From assembly GCF_008831285.2 (NCBI RefSeq), contig NC_045149.1, positions 16,146,578-16,210,577 of the forward strand: a stretch of DNA of 64,000 bases. Direction: 5' to 3'. A program made the position numbers and the translations under genes. Shown piece by piece: positions 1 to 12,036 of this stretch (its first letter is position 1; each line of letters starts with the position of its first letter). The notes under the pieces were generated by a model. It saw only the letters and a list, made by a program, of their open reading frames with translations. It was not told where the DNA came from and did no database searches. This DNA comes from Nymphaea colorata (lineage: Eukaryota > Streptophyta > Magnoliopsida > Nymphaeales > Nymphaeaceae).

Positions 1-2249
1 TTTTGGATATTCTACATTGTCCATTCAAACTGTCGAAGTGAAGTTATGCAAAGAGCGGAATGGCCATGGAGACACGCAATAATACGTATTGGGGTCTTAA
101 ATCATTTGCCTGAAAACGATTACAATGAATCGTAAAGTAGAGATGTCCGGCTGAGAGGTATGAATGAAACTAATGAAGACGGCAAGAGTCCGGTTCGCAG
201 CGGCCCTTGACGTCGTCCACATCCTCGATGGGGAGACTTGGCTGATGATGAGGAGATGGCCACAAAATTCAAAGCAGTGATGGCCCATTATTCATTATCG
301 CAGACACCTTTTTTTCAGTGCTCTTATATTCATTAATTTGCTGGATCCACATCGCTTTGGTGGTTTACTTATGAATGAAAATTAAGAAGACTTCTCTACT
401 TCTCCCTCCCTCCCTCTCCATCGAGTTGCGGAATATGGCACCTTTCTTTTCTTTAAGAAGCCATACGCATATACGGCAGAAACTACCACTTCTACATGTG
501 CACCATATATCTACGGCAGAAACTACCTGTTTCTTCTTTAATGCCCATTCGTCTTCACATTTTTTTGGGAATATTCTTTGATCCTCATCCGGCGAAATGT
601 TAGATGGACAACACCGGACTGGCTGTTTGTGAAGCTACAAATAAAGCCACCGGACTTTATTCCGTCGGTTCACTTTACTTGAGTAAGTTGTGACTAGCAA
701 TAGTAGAGGCAGGCCTTCTTTTGATGGTTAGTTGTAAAGATTAGGCAGCCCTACAAAATCCATCAGCCTAAGTCCCGCTTTTGAAATCATGCCCACAAAG
801 TCTGCAAGGTTCCCAATAAATTATTGATCCTTTATATATGGTCATATTTTCTAAAATCAAATCGATGGTTTTTAGGTGCAGGCTGTGAATAAATAATTGT
901 TCGGCAAAACTGATTGCTATTCGATCAAGTGGGGTGGACTCGGGACGTAGGGAAAACTACCCAAGCAAACAGTAGATGCACTACGTATGTGCCTCAAATT
1001 AATATCGATCCCCACAGAGAAGGATAAGAAACCATTTTGACGGCAATCCTGAGGAATAATATGATTCTGATTCACCAGGATTCCAAGTGGCCATGAATGA
1101 AGGGCCATGATTAGTTACAAGTTAGAAGCATGCATATAACTACGATATTTCATCCAAAAGGCTAACATATTAATATCTCTAATGTAGTACTGAATATTCC
1201 TCACTAAGATATGCTCACATAAAGTGAGGATGTGAAAGTAGCTTACAACTTTTTGTCTCCTAATGCAGTACATAGATGTAGGGCTGACCCGATTTGATTC
1301 TATATATACATATATTCCATCTCCTCCATGAATCATGGAGATCCCCACCATTAACACCGGCCCGATGCATCGCGATGGTGTTATTATGCATATGCCCCCG
1401 TGCATTTGCATCGGGTGCATGTGTCACTAAAGATTGTCTACAGTTAGCAATTCTGGTCCTATCATATGCTTCCCCCCACCCCTCACAAACATTGGCAGAA
1501 ATCACTTAAGAAATGGCCACCAATCTCAATTTTCAGAATAAGCTTCTATAATTTTCAGAAGAGAATAAAATCGAAATTTTAAATAACACTCTTAATTTTT
1601 TGCAGTTGACCAAAAAAACCCATATTAAAAGAATAGAGCTGTAACACTGGCTTTCTTGAATTATCTTTGAGTTTCATGTGTCTGTGTCTGTGTCTGCGTG
1701 TGTGTGTACGTATGTATGCACTATCTCCTTCTATAGATGCATATTGCCATTCCTGAATTTCCCCCTTCACTTGATGAAGAAGCCGTTTGCAGGATGGCTT
1801 TTGTGTTGATTTTTTGCATCTGATGAAGTAATATCTCTTGGTCACAAAGAAAGCGTAACTGTTGCACAAGTCAAGCAGTAGTACTGTGAAATGGAGAGCC
1901 TTGAAGAAAGGCTTCACAAGCTAGTTATGCAGAGCAAGACAAATGAAACCAAGGATGTTATGAAGAGACAAGCTAGCGAAATGGACAAGAACAAGTTCTA
2001 CATTTTTATTTTGGGTATTTATAGACTTTCTTAATATAAAGTGCAACCGTTTCTCCTTACAAAAGTAGAAGCTAAATGTTCTGCTGGCTTCTGATAACCT
2101 TTCTCCTCACGTGTGCTGTGTGTGCCTGTTCTCTTTCCTCTCTCTCTTCAGATGGAGAAGAAGACAGTGGAAAAAGGTGGCTTTATGTCTCCGCCGTTGT
2201 CTTGTTCTACCAGAATTGGAAGTAGCTTCAACGATATAAATTCATATAA
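1..2249. other. Intergenic, no gene recognised
   Basis: I see no convincing exon here. Open frames are short, overlap on both strands and carry no recognisable domain. A degenerate TGTGTC/TGTG microsatellite lies near 1677-1708. A stretch at about 2110-2230 begins after a polypyrimidine tract and a TTCAG, so it could be a relic exon belonging to the duplicated segment that follows, but it encodes nothing I recognise. Confidence 0.5.
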
Positions 2250-3144
2250 ATGTATTTATATTTATATGAATATTTTTTTTTTATATTCTAGATCAGGTAA
2301 AGAAGTAGTTAACCAGTATGGAGGTGATATAGGTTGTCTTGGATTATTAATAAGTATAGTTTACTATCCATCCTTTTGTGTTTGCATATGTGAAGATGCA
2401 TTGTCATGATAAGTAATAATGCTGTTTGTTAGGAAAATAGTTCACGTCTCTTGAGTTTTGCTGCCTGTAAATTATACGGAACAAAAGGTTGCTTTGTGTC
2501 AATGGTCACTTTGATATAGTGCAACATCAATTTTGACAGTTTTTGTGTGTTAAAATTCTATAATCTAATAGAAGGTATTCTCTGCTGGTTAGTCCAATGA
2601 ATTTTTTTTTTTTTTTTTTTGCCTGGCAACCAATAAGAACCATAACTAGGTGGTAGTATGGCGTTTCCTTGCTTTTAAACATCATGAATGTCAAGTAAGA
2701 GTGTTGAAAGTGTCATTCTCTTCCTTTTCATATTGAAAGTGGATCAAATGCGGGGTTGCAGTTCAAGACTCACCCCAACAACAAGAAGGAATTATTTTGA
2801 TGAAAATATACTAGGTTTGGGGGGACCTTAACTGGCCTTTCCCTACCGGCCAATCTAGTGATACATCAGCGGTTGGGCTTTTGAAGTGGAGAATGCAAAG
2901 TGTTAATAAGTCTGCTGTAGGTTCCTGGCTTACCAAGTCCTTTTTGTGTTTGTGTGTATCTATTGCAAGGCCTGGTCTGAACGCATGTTTTTTTCCAGTC
3001 AATTGTTGGCCTTCTGTTTCCGGTGGAGAAGCGTATGCTAGTATTGAGTACGAAGCCTCCTCTATGTTTGATTTGCGGAATGTTGTTTGTCATTTCAATT
3101 CCTGTTCCTGCATTGAGGGATCATTCAGATGTCAAGCAAATTGA
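2250..3144 (+). repeat. Duplicated segment, copy A (unidentified gene relic)
   Basis: This stretch aligns along its whole length, with scattered substitutions and small indels, to 8095-8993 in the same orientation. Matching blocks include the GTTAACCAGTATGGAGGTGAT block near 2310, the TAGGTGGTAGTATGGCGTTTC block near 2650 and the GTATTGAGTA(C/T)GAAGCCTCC block near 3040. Conservation covers both intron-like and exon-like sequence, so this is a DNA-level duplication and not a retrocopy. Frames are interrupted. A splice acceptor that reads TTTTCAG in copy B reads TTTTCAT here, which suggests copy A is the more decayed. I do not recognise the encoded protein. Confidence 0.8.
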
Positions 3145-4266
3145 TGGAGGTACTTTTATTGCCGAGTTATTTGTAGAATACCTTTTTGTGGTTCTGTTGC
3201 TCATTGGATGCACTGACAATATTGCAACCCTTGATTCTCTCATGTGCCCGTCGTTCCTCTACTTAATGTTTGATGAAGGGGGGAGCACTGCTCAATGTTT
3301 GATGTTGTAAATCGGATCGAATTGTACATGTGTTGAAATGTTTTGTACCTACACTATTTCTCGATCTTAAAAAGATTGATCACTTTGAACATGTTCCCAT
3401 ATAACTGAACACGAAGGATCACTAGAGAAAAGATTGCTTCTTAGAAAAAAATGATTCTTTGTCAGATGCTGTCAACCTTCTCTCCTTAATTTTGCCTGTG
3501 CTTTTCCTGGTTTTGATGTGTGGTTTTTCTCCCCTTATTTTAGTCTTGCACTTTTCATGTGTGATTTCTTTAATGTTTGAGGGAAACTGAAAAACACACA
3601 CAGAGAAAGAGCGAGAGAGTAGTTAAAGAAATTTTTATGTCCAATTAGTTTAAATGCACTTTGGAGAAGAAGTGAGAATAGACTAATATATGGCTGACCG
3701 CTCATCGGGTGATTTTGAGATTGGCGTCTTAAGCCATTCACACCCGAACCTTTTTTTTATGCCTTTCAGATGCTTGATTCACGTTTTTTAGTTTAAATGA
3801 AGTTTATTCCCATTGTAGATATATCCACCAAATTCACTCTACTTGAAACCGAATGATAAAAGAATATGGAATGAAAAAAGATGATGCTAACTGTGTCATA
3901 CTAAGCAAATCATTTTTAATGTATAATTTTTTTTAGTTTTAGTTAAATTGAGGACAAGCAACACTAACAAAAAAGATGTTTTTATTATCAAAGAACCGAT
4001 ACAATAGGCAAAATAGGCCACGCAACACAGATCCGGTGTTTCGTTCCTAAAACCATCAAACCTATGAACTGAAAACACAAGTGAAAGCACGAACATGAAA
4101 GTGGTGGTGGACAGAACGTCGCGTTTGTTCCGTCCGGAGGTACAGTTATCAAACGACATTAAGCTGACCTGATTATGGAGCAGGCTCCAGCCTCTAAGCA
4201 CTAACCTACCATCCAGGCTATCAGACCACATGACTGGACCTCCTCGCCTTCTTTCGGCTGCCTCTG
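3145..4266. other. Intergenic, 5' flank of the PPR gene
   Basis: No gene seen. The last 90 bases or so before 4267 are also present, diverged, upstream of the inverted PPR relic (30390-30478), so this flank was part of the unit that was copied. No clear TATA box is visible. Confidence 0.5.
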
Positions 4267-6681
4267 ATGTTTTGCAGGAAGGTGGTTTCTTCTTCTTCTT
4301 CTTCAACACCCAGCCTGAGTAGTAGTAGTAGACTGAGAAGCAGTCCCGACCTCTGCACCTACCTGCGGCTCCTTAAGGACTGCTTCACCCTCGACCAATT
4401 GAACCAGATCCAGTCTCACATCATCGTCGGCGGCCTGCAACAGAATCTAGTTGTTGCCACCAAGCTCATCCACAGGCTTTCCGACTTCGGCCGCCTCTCC
4501 CAAGCCCAGTCCCTCTTCTCCGCTACTCCCAACCCCGACCTCTTTCTCTTCAATGTCCTTCTTCGAGCTCACGCTCAACACGTGTCCCCTGTCTCTGCCC
4601 TTTCCCTCTACTCTTGCCTTCTCTCTCGTCGCCTTTCCCCCGACAACTTCACATTTGCGTTTGTCGTCTCCTCCTCCACCGCGTTCCGGTCGCCCGAGCC
4701 TGGTCGGCAGCTTCATGCCCACGCCATACTCCATGGGTTTGGACTAGACCGGTTCGTCTCCTCCGCCCTTACCGCCTTGTATTTGAATTTCCAGGATCTG
4801 AACTCTGCATGCCAACTGTTCGACAGGTGTCCTGAGCGTGATACAGTCTCATGGAACACCATGGTTTCCGGGCTTGTCCAAAACTGCTGTTTTGAAGAAG
4901 CTCTGAGCCTATTCGAGCAGATGGTATCTTCTGGGGAAGCGTTCGACGGCACTACCCTCTCCGCCCTTCTTCCAGCAGCTACAGAGTTGCAGGGATTGGA
5001 ACTTGGGAGGAAGATACATTGCCTTTCCATCAAGATAGGGTTCGACTCTCACGCTTGTGTCATCACCGGCCTTGTTTCCATGTATGGAAAATGCGGAGAC
5101 GTCCAAGATGCCTCGTTCCTTTTCAACCAGACGCAGAAGAATCGTGACACTATATCTTGGAACGCAATCATTTCCCTGTATTCCTTCAACGCGGACATCG
5201 AAGCGTCCATCTCCTTGTTTACCAAAATGAGAGCTACTGTAGGTGCTTGTGTGAATTTCAGCACCATTGTGGCCGCAATTCCAGTCTTCTCACCATTTGG
5301 GCATTTGATGTTGTCGAGTTCTATACATGGATATGCGGTCAAGGCGGGCATGGACCAGAACACGTCCATCGCTACTGCCCTCATGATTGTGTATGCCAGA
5401 TGCAACAACGTGGAATCTGCAAGGCAGCTGTTCGACCAGACCCCTGGTAAAAGTTTGGCGTCGTGGAATGCCATGATCTCCAACTACACACAGATGGGAT
5501 GTACCGAGGAGGCCATCAAGCTTTTCCAGGAGATGCAATTGCAGGATGTGGAGCCTAATCCGGTGACAATGGCCAGCATTCTCTCTGCTTGCGCGCAGTT
5601 GGGTGCCTTGATGCTCGAAAAACGGATCCACGAGCTGATCGTCAGCAAGGGCTACGACTCCAACAATGTCTGTCTCCACTGCACTAATAGACATGTATGC
5701 CAAATGTGGGAAGGTTGATAAGGCTCCTGATGTTTTCGATGCATTGCGCAACAAGAACGTTGTTTCCTGGAACGCCATGATAGCGGGCTTTGGGATGCAT
5801 GGGCATGCCAAGGAAGCTTTGGAACTCTTCTCGGATATGTTGCGTTTGTGCACAAAGCCTACCAACATCACGTTCGTAGGCTTGTTGTTCGCCTGCAGTC
5901 ATGCCGGGCTAGTGAGCCAAGGGTGGCAGCTATTCCAATCAATGACCTGCGATCACTCGATACTGCCTAAGATTGAGCACTACTCTTGCATGGTCGACCT
6001 TCTCGGCCGGGCCGGTAGGCTTGATGATGCACTCAATTTCATCAGGGCGATGCCCATAAGGCCTACTTCAGGTGTTTGGGGAGCCATGCTTGCAGCTTGC
6101 AGGGTTCATCGGAACGTTGAACTCGCAAGCCTTGCTGCCGAGCGGTTATTTGAGTTGGAGCCGGAGAACGTGGCTACCATGTGTTGCTCTCCAACGTGTA
6201 CTCCACGAGCGGGCGTTGGCAGGAGGCCGCGGGAGTCCGTCAATTGGTGCGGAGCAAGAAGATGATGAAAACGCGTGGCTATACCCTCATCGAGCTAGAT
6301 GAGAAGGTGCATACGTTCAGAGCCGGTGACTGGAGCCACCCTCGTTCAAGTGAAATATACAAAATGTTGGAGAAGTTGGCTGGAAAGATGATGGAAGTGG
6401 GTTACAGGGCTGCAACCGACTTGGCTTTGCACGATGTGGAGGAAGAGGAGAAGGAAAGCATGCTCAACGTTCATAGTGAGAAGCTGGCCATCGCTCTTGG
6501 GCTGATTAGCACCGAACCTGGGACACCCATTAGGATTATCAAGAACCTGCGGGTTTGCCTAGATTGTCACACTGCCACAAAGTTCATATCAAAAGTGATG
6601 CACCGTCTTATTATAGTGAGGGATGCAAACCGGTTCCACCATTTTACTGATGGCTCGTGTTCATGTGGAGATTATTGGTGA
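4267..6681 (+). CDS. DYW-class PPR RNA-editing factor, At4g30700-like, two frameshifts
   Basis: PLS-type pentatricopeptide repeat protein of about 804 residues with E and DYW domains. The family is imported into mitochondria or plastids, where the PPR array binds RNA and the DYW domain supplies the C-to-U deaminase. The gene is intronless. The reading frame starts at ATG 4267 and is open to about 5675, moves to the second frame (5666-6170), then returns to the first (from about 6181) to the stop at 6681. The first shift lies in AACAATGTCTGTCTCC (an extra base or a 2-base loss). The second looks like one G lost in GTGGCTAC, where the family reads VGYHVLLSN. Visible landmarks are repeated SWNAMI.G(Y/F) and G(R/K).(L/I)H motifs, the EHYSCMVDLLGRAG block, the deaminase HSEK and CLDCH zinc ligands, and a C-terminal GSCSCGDYW. 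From memory the closest Arabidopsis relative is At4g30700 (DYW9), of similar length. It is either a recently disabled gene or an assembly error, because every domain is otherwise intact. Confidence 0.9.
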
Positions 6682-8094
6682 GACAAAGCATCAGTCTTTA
6701 CAACATGAGAGGGGATAGCAGTCTATGGGGGCCCTAGGGCTAGAACATGATTGTAGTTTTTTAGGCCTAGCCGTGTATTGAGGCGAAGACTTGGTATTCT
6801 ATGCAACATGCATCAATTCCTCGTGGCTTTTAAATTGACTTCTCTGGCACCCTATTTCAGGGGACTTTGAAAGCCTTTTAAAGACGAGGAGAATAAGCAG
6901 ATGAGCATAGCCAAGAAATTTAAAACTTCTGAGGACTAAAAGGTTGAGAGGCATCTTGTTCAACTTGGGATAAAAAACTATTAAGATGTGCAGATCACCA
7001 GGATTAAATTTTAGTGCAGTTCAATGACGGCTCTTGCTTCATGAATGTGAATGAGGTGAAAAAGATGTAATCAGTTGCAACAGCATCTGCTAGCTGGAGG
7101 AAGAGGGAGGCGTGGGTCTTTTTCCTATCAGAAAGGCCAAGGGGCTAGCATGGGCCTAATAACTAGCACGACCTCATCCCTTGGTGGTCAAAACAATTTA
7201 AAAGATGTACCTATCAAGGAGCAGCCTAATGAACAACATATTCCAGGGCTTGGCTTGGGTGGGGTGATTGTGCGTGAAAAGACCTGGTATCCTAAAGCAT
7301 CGGGAATGGAGACAACATCCATTTCTGGGAGGACTGAGGTAGAGGTAATCTATGGTGGAAATCAAAGGAGAAGACTTCTCGTATCTCCACCATTTATAGA
7401 ATGGAAACTAGGGGCATCTGTCGATATCATCAACAACTAAGTCTTAGCTGCTTTCAAGATTGTTTAGTATGTGAATACTGGCCAATGTTGGCTTGTTGAC
7501 ACAGATTATATTCTTTCATTTCAAGGAAGCCTTTAGCTGACATCGGTAGAAAAGAGATCTAGGGGGCATCCGAAGGAAAAACATCTGTGACATATGGTTG
7601 CGCAGAGTTTAGGAGGCTCCTGCCGCTCCTAGTGGGCGCTGGTCAGTATTTGTAGCCTTCTTGAACAGATTTCTTACTAGTTGGCTTTTGAAAAGATACG
7701 TTAGATTTTCTTGCAAGGGTGTCTCTGGACTATCAATTATTCCTTTAAAAATATGTAGAAAAGTTGAGCACAGATATCAACTGATGTGTTTGTTATCAGC
7801 TACATACTGTAGTAAGAAAGTGTACTTCCAGATAATGTGGACTAGTCAACTGTATATGTGGAAATCAAATGATCACTTTTCTTGACATGACATGTAGGTA
7901 TAATTTCAGGTAGGTGCTGCTCACCTGGATTTCTGAAAATTGTAAATTACCGAGTGACAATTCTTTATGCTTATATTGGCCAACTAATTAGTTAGGCATC
8001 TGAAATAAACAACTTAACTACTATGTAATTATTTGCAACAATTACAAATAGATGTTTTGAAAGACAGAGGAAGAGAGAGAGAGAGCACATCTAA
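6682..8094. other. Intergenic between the PPR gene and duplicated segment B
   Basis: No convincing gene. A 120-codon open stretch at 7075-7440 starts at TTG, not ATG, and has no recognisable domain. A short GA run occurs near 8075. The stretch lies between the two direct copies, so it may include decayed parts of the same duplicated locus. Confidence 0.45.
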
Positions 8095-8993
8095 GGTATT
8101 TATACTCATGTGAATATTTATGTTATATCTTCAGGATCAGGGTAAAGAACTAGTTAACCAGTATGGAGGTGATCTATGTTGTCTTGCATTAATAAGTATA
8201 ATGTATCATCCATTCTTTTGTGTTTACACGTGCAAATGCATTGTCATGGTCAGTAATAATTCTATTTGTTTGGAAAAGAGTTCACTTCTTCTTGAGCTTT
8301 GCTGCCTGTAAATTCTCTAGATCAAAAGATTGTTTTGTTAATTGTAGCTTTGACAGTGTGTGCAACATGATAGCTTTTATGTGTTGAAATTCTGTAATCT
8401 AATAGAAAGAGTTCCTTGCTTGCAAGTCCAAATGAAGTTTTGAGTGGCAATCACTGTGAACCACTACTAGGTGGTAGTATGGCGTTTCCTAGCTTCTAGA
8501 TCTTATGAATGTCAAGTGAAAGTATCTCACAGTGTTGTTCTCTTTCTTTTCAGATTGGAAGAGGATGAAATGCAAGGTTGCAGTTCAAGACACCCGAACA
8601 TCAACAAGCAACTATTTTCTAATGAAAATATATTAGGTTTGAAGGACCCTAACAGACCTTTCCCTACTAGCCAGTTTGGCGATGCATCAGGGCTGGGCTT
8701 TTGTAGCGCAGGATGGAAAGTGTTGATTAGTCTGTTGTGCCACTCAAAAGTAGGTTCCTCGCTTACCAAATCCTTTTTATGTTCATGTTTGTGTGTATAC
8801 ATTGCAGAGCCTAGTCTGGACACGTGTGTGTGTGTGTGTTTTTCCAGTCAATTGTTGGTTTTCTGTTTTTGGTGTAGAAACGTATGTTAGTATTGAGTAT
8901 GAAGCCTCCTCTATGTTTGATTTGCAGAATGTTGTCGTTCAATTTCAATTTTCTTGCGTTGAGGGATCATCCAGATGTCAAACAAATTGATGT
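8095..8993 (+). repeat. Duplicated segment, copy B (unidentified gene relic)
   Basis: Direct copy of 2250-3144, lying 5.85 kb downstream on the other side of the PPR gene. It keeps a plausible acceptor (TTTCTTTTCAG ending at 8553) followed by an open frame that reads LEEDEMQGCSSRHPNINKQ. It also keeps a GKELVNQYGGD stretch near 8140. I do not recognise either. A (TG)n run near 8824 is specific to this copy. It may be a diverged gene fragment. It is unlikely to be an LTR, because the ends are not TG...CA and the similarity fades gradually. Confidence 0.8.
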
Positions 8994-11914
8994 AGATTGG
9001 CATGATTGAATTTGAACTCAGCTATGTTTTGTTCGGATGTTTACATATCTAACTGGAGGTATACTATGTAAACAAATGAAGGAGAAGGTTGGAAAGAAAA
9101 CGATCTCTCCCTGGTAAGGTACATGATATTTACATCCACATCCGATCCCTGCTAGATAGTGCACGGAGACAACGTACGCTGGCGACTTTGATAAATTTTA
9201 CGCAGTGGATGGGGATTTCCTACCAACGTTTCGGTAAGATTTTGATAATTAGCTAAATCTGTCCTGGTGTTGCCGGCTGACTAGCTGACTATGTCTGGTC
9301 CGGCCAAACTAGTAGATGGATATACTGCTTGGCCAGTTTAGGTATAAGCTCAGGAAGCATGTGAGATCCAATCGAACGCTAAGTCAAGCAGAAAGCAATG
9401 CACGTGGAATGTGCAGCGACGAAGCGTATAAATGCATCAAGGTGAACAGTCCATTTGAAAGTGCAAGTTCGTCGTTGGGGAATCTGATAGGTTCCCCACG
9501 CGTAGTGTTTGGATGCACAAAGGGGTGCGCATGGGTTAGGGACAATTCCCCCAGTGGACGCATATGCTGCGTTCCACAACCGCGTAGAGTCACGCAGGAG
9601 TGAGCAAGTGAATGCTCGTCGTCGAGTAAGGCGATGGTCGGCCGCCTTACTTAATGACATATAGTTGTCAACTGGCTTCGGTTGGGGACTTCCTCTCAAG
9701 GGAAGTCTACTCCTACCCAAATTTCGCATGGATGTAGATAGGCACTTGGAGGAATGGCGAAGTTCTGACAGGGCCTCATGGCCACGGCTTGCCGATGGTC
9801 TACAATGGGATAAAACATGGGTGATGGTATGTCGAGTGTTTTGCACTCCTCGTCTAGTCCACAGTCTCAACAGGTTGATGAACGTTTCCGCTAACTCAAG
9901 AGAGAGTCAGGCTGGTCGAAGGCTTTGAGGAAACCTTCGGCGCCGCGCGGGCCAAGCAGGGCTCGAAAGAGTCGGCCCGTGACACTTGGAATGCTTAAGA
10001 TTTCTTTTCAGTGACTTCTGTGATATTTAACTGATCTTGGTAATGACCGTGGCAACTTTATAATCTGATCTAAAATCTTCAAAGGAATCCAGATATGTTT
10101 CTATCGGGATCGGTGCATTTGGAAGCTGCCAGCCTGCCAAACCAAAGGATGATGACGGCCGGAGATAGGGAATTTTTTTAAGGAAGGTCACTATATAAAT
10201 TTCAAAAAATTTTTTGCGGGACCGAATGTAAATTTTACTCGGCTCCACCCGCTGACTTGCCTCTGGCCGTCCACCCTCCCTCGTGGCTGTCGAGTAATGG
10301 GCGGCTCTCGATGATGTGGACCTCTTTCCTGTTAACCCGTTTCCACGCATGCACACTGAGGACTTGTGAGGGGGCGGAAGAAAAGCAAAAGCAAAAGCAA
10401 ATGATGATGAAGAGGGAAAAAGAAAAGGTGGAGGAAGTGCGTGTCCGTGTGCTGTCTTCCCACTCTCCTCTGCCCCAACCCAACTCACGCTTGGGCAAGG
10501 GTGTGGTGTAGGAAGCTCTGAGGCCGTAGCTGGACCCAATGCATAAATCAATGCCTCATAATATAATATCTGAGAGTCCTCAATGAATAATTTTTTTTCC
10601 CTTTTTATGAATCAAACAATTTTAAACGAGGCATTGTTCATAGTAACTACTTCCTGTGTATTACTAAAAATAGCTCTCGGTCAAATTTTAAATTAACACT
10701 TTAGAGAAAAGAAAATGCATCTGTATGTCTTTCAGTTAACTCTAATACAAATATACGTATATCAATTGTTGTCCATTTGATGTGACCTGCAGCATTCAGT
10801 TTGGCTGCCTTAAAAAACGAACTTGGCTTTACCCGGCGGTCAGCAACACATATGATGCAACAAATTCCATGAAGAAACAAAGTAAATAAATAAATAAATG
10901 TCATGTTAAAATGGATAATTTTATATTTAAATATATTGTGTAGGTAAACGAAAAAGAATTTGGCTCATGCGAACCCAAAACAGAATGGTTAAAAGAGATA
11001 TATATAAGTCCTACAAAAGTTACTGAACCGGGACAACGATTTACTACCAGTGGTACGGACACTTTTATGTTTGTGAAGGTTAAGTCAAACGAATGTTAAG
11101 TTAAATTATGGAATGTGGTCGATAGTGAATCTGACGTATAAAGGTCGGTCAATGCACTTATTTTTGCCATATATATGGTCCAGCAAATGTCATTGTGCCA
11201 GCGAAAACAGTAGCGTCGAAAGGTGCATGACAAAAAGGCGATGCCAAGATTACATAACGTGGAAATATGCAGTCGCAGGTCATCATCAATAATACTATAT
11301 TGTATGAGAGAGAGAGAGAGTGAGAGAGAGAAAGTATGTGCGTGTGTTGTGAACAAGAGTGTGTTTGTATGCGTGAGTGAGTTGTGAATAATTGACATAA
11401 CGAGGAGGGGTCGAACCAGTAATAACACAAACGTCCCTGTCTTCAGCAGGGAATGGAACGGTGGGAACTCGGAACAGTTACGTAAAATTGCGCAGGCATT
11501 TGCTTCTCAAAGAGTAAGAGAAAGGAGCTGGCAACGGTCGCGGTCAAAACTTGGTCCATTATTTAAAATAAGAAGGGTGAATGTAGGGGTTGCCATGGTA
11601 GACGTATGGTCCGGCGCTCGACGATCGGTTGGACTCCTCGCCAGACCGCGCGTGGCTCCGCCGGCGGTGGTCGAGAGACGCCACCCACTCCGCTGGCCCT
11701 CTTGTCAAAATCAGAAGCACTAGCACTGACACTGAGCGTGGGAGGAGGGATGTGAGATGGCGAAAACCTGATGCATGGATGACGTCGAGGAGAAGGAGGA
11801 GGGGACAGCGCCAGCGGTGGCTGCCCCCACTATGACGCGATAAGTCGGTCTGGTCGGCATTTTTCTGCAGATACAACTTTGGTGAGTAACCACCTTCAGT
11901 CTCACCCTCTTCCC
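8994..11914. other. Repeat-rich intergenic DNA upstream of the aquaporin gene
   Basis: No supported gene. Open frames at 9379-9870 (-) and 10027-10551 (-) have no domain and conflicting overlaps. The stretch around 9300-9985 ends in a GC-rich hairpin motif shared with 31.1 kb and is probably a decayed transposon. (AG)n occurs at about 11307-11331. From about 11400 on, the DNA is the aquaporin promoter flank. Confidence 0.5.
9941..9985. repeat. GC-rich hairpin motif, copy 1 of a dispersed repeat end
   Basis: The stretch contains CGGGCC and, after a loop that ends in AGAGTC, GGCCCG followed by TGACA. The same arrangement, with AGTCGGCCCGTGACA identical, recurs at 31116-31150. The two arms can pair. 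The final TGACA would fit the 3' terminus of an LTR (ending in CA), but no primer-binding site is recognisable after it and no matching 5' end was found. Confidence 0.55.
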
Positions 11915-11923
11915 ATAAATATA
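11915..11923 (+). promoter_or_regulatory. Probable TATA box of the PIP2 gene
   Basis: ATAAATATA lies 114 bases upstream of the aquaporin start codon. It predicts transcription from about 11945-11950 and a 5' leader of roughly 90 bases ending in a GA-rich stretch. The call rests on position and sequence only. Confidence 0.5.
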
Positions 11924-12036
11924 ATAAGAGCGTTCGGCGTAGCATCAACTTATTCTACCTAAACACCAACACCCTCGGTCGGCTTTCAGACACAGCAGCA
12001 GCTCCCAAGTCAAGGGTAGAGAGAGGGAGAGCCGCA

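Noticed and set aside
5290-5871. 193-codon minus-strand frame over the PPR gene
   Set aside because: Antisense shadow of PPR coding sequence; no recognisable domain.
7075-7440. Plus-strand frame after the PPR gene
   Set aside because: Begins at TTG, no domain and no similarity I recognise; could at most be repeat-derived.
2250-8993. The two 0.9-kb direct copies as LTRs of a retrotransposon that captured the PPR gene
   Set aside because: The ends are not TG...CA, there is no primer-binding site or polypurine tract, no gag/pol remains between them, and similarity fades gradually instead of ending sharply.
9941-9985. Hairpin motif as a Helitron 3' end
   Set aside because: A Helitron end needs CTRR a few bases after the hairpin; both copies lack it.
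10027-10551. 174-codon minus-strand frame
   Set aside because: Low-complexity Ser/Phe stretches derived from a purine-rich strand, no domain, no promoter or splice context.
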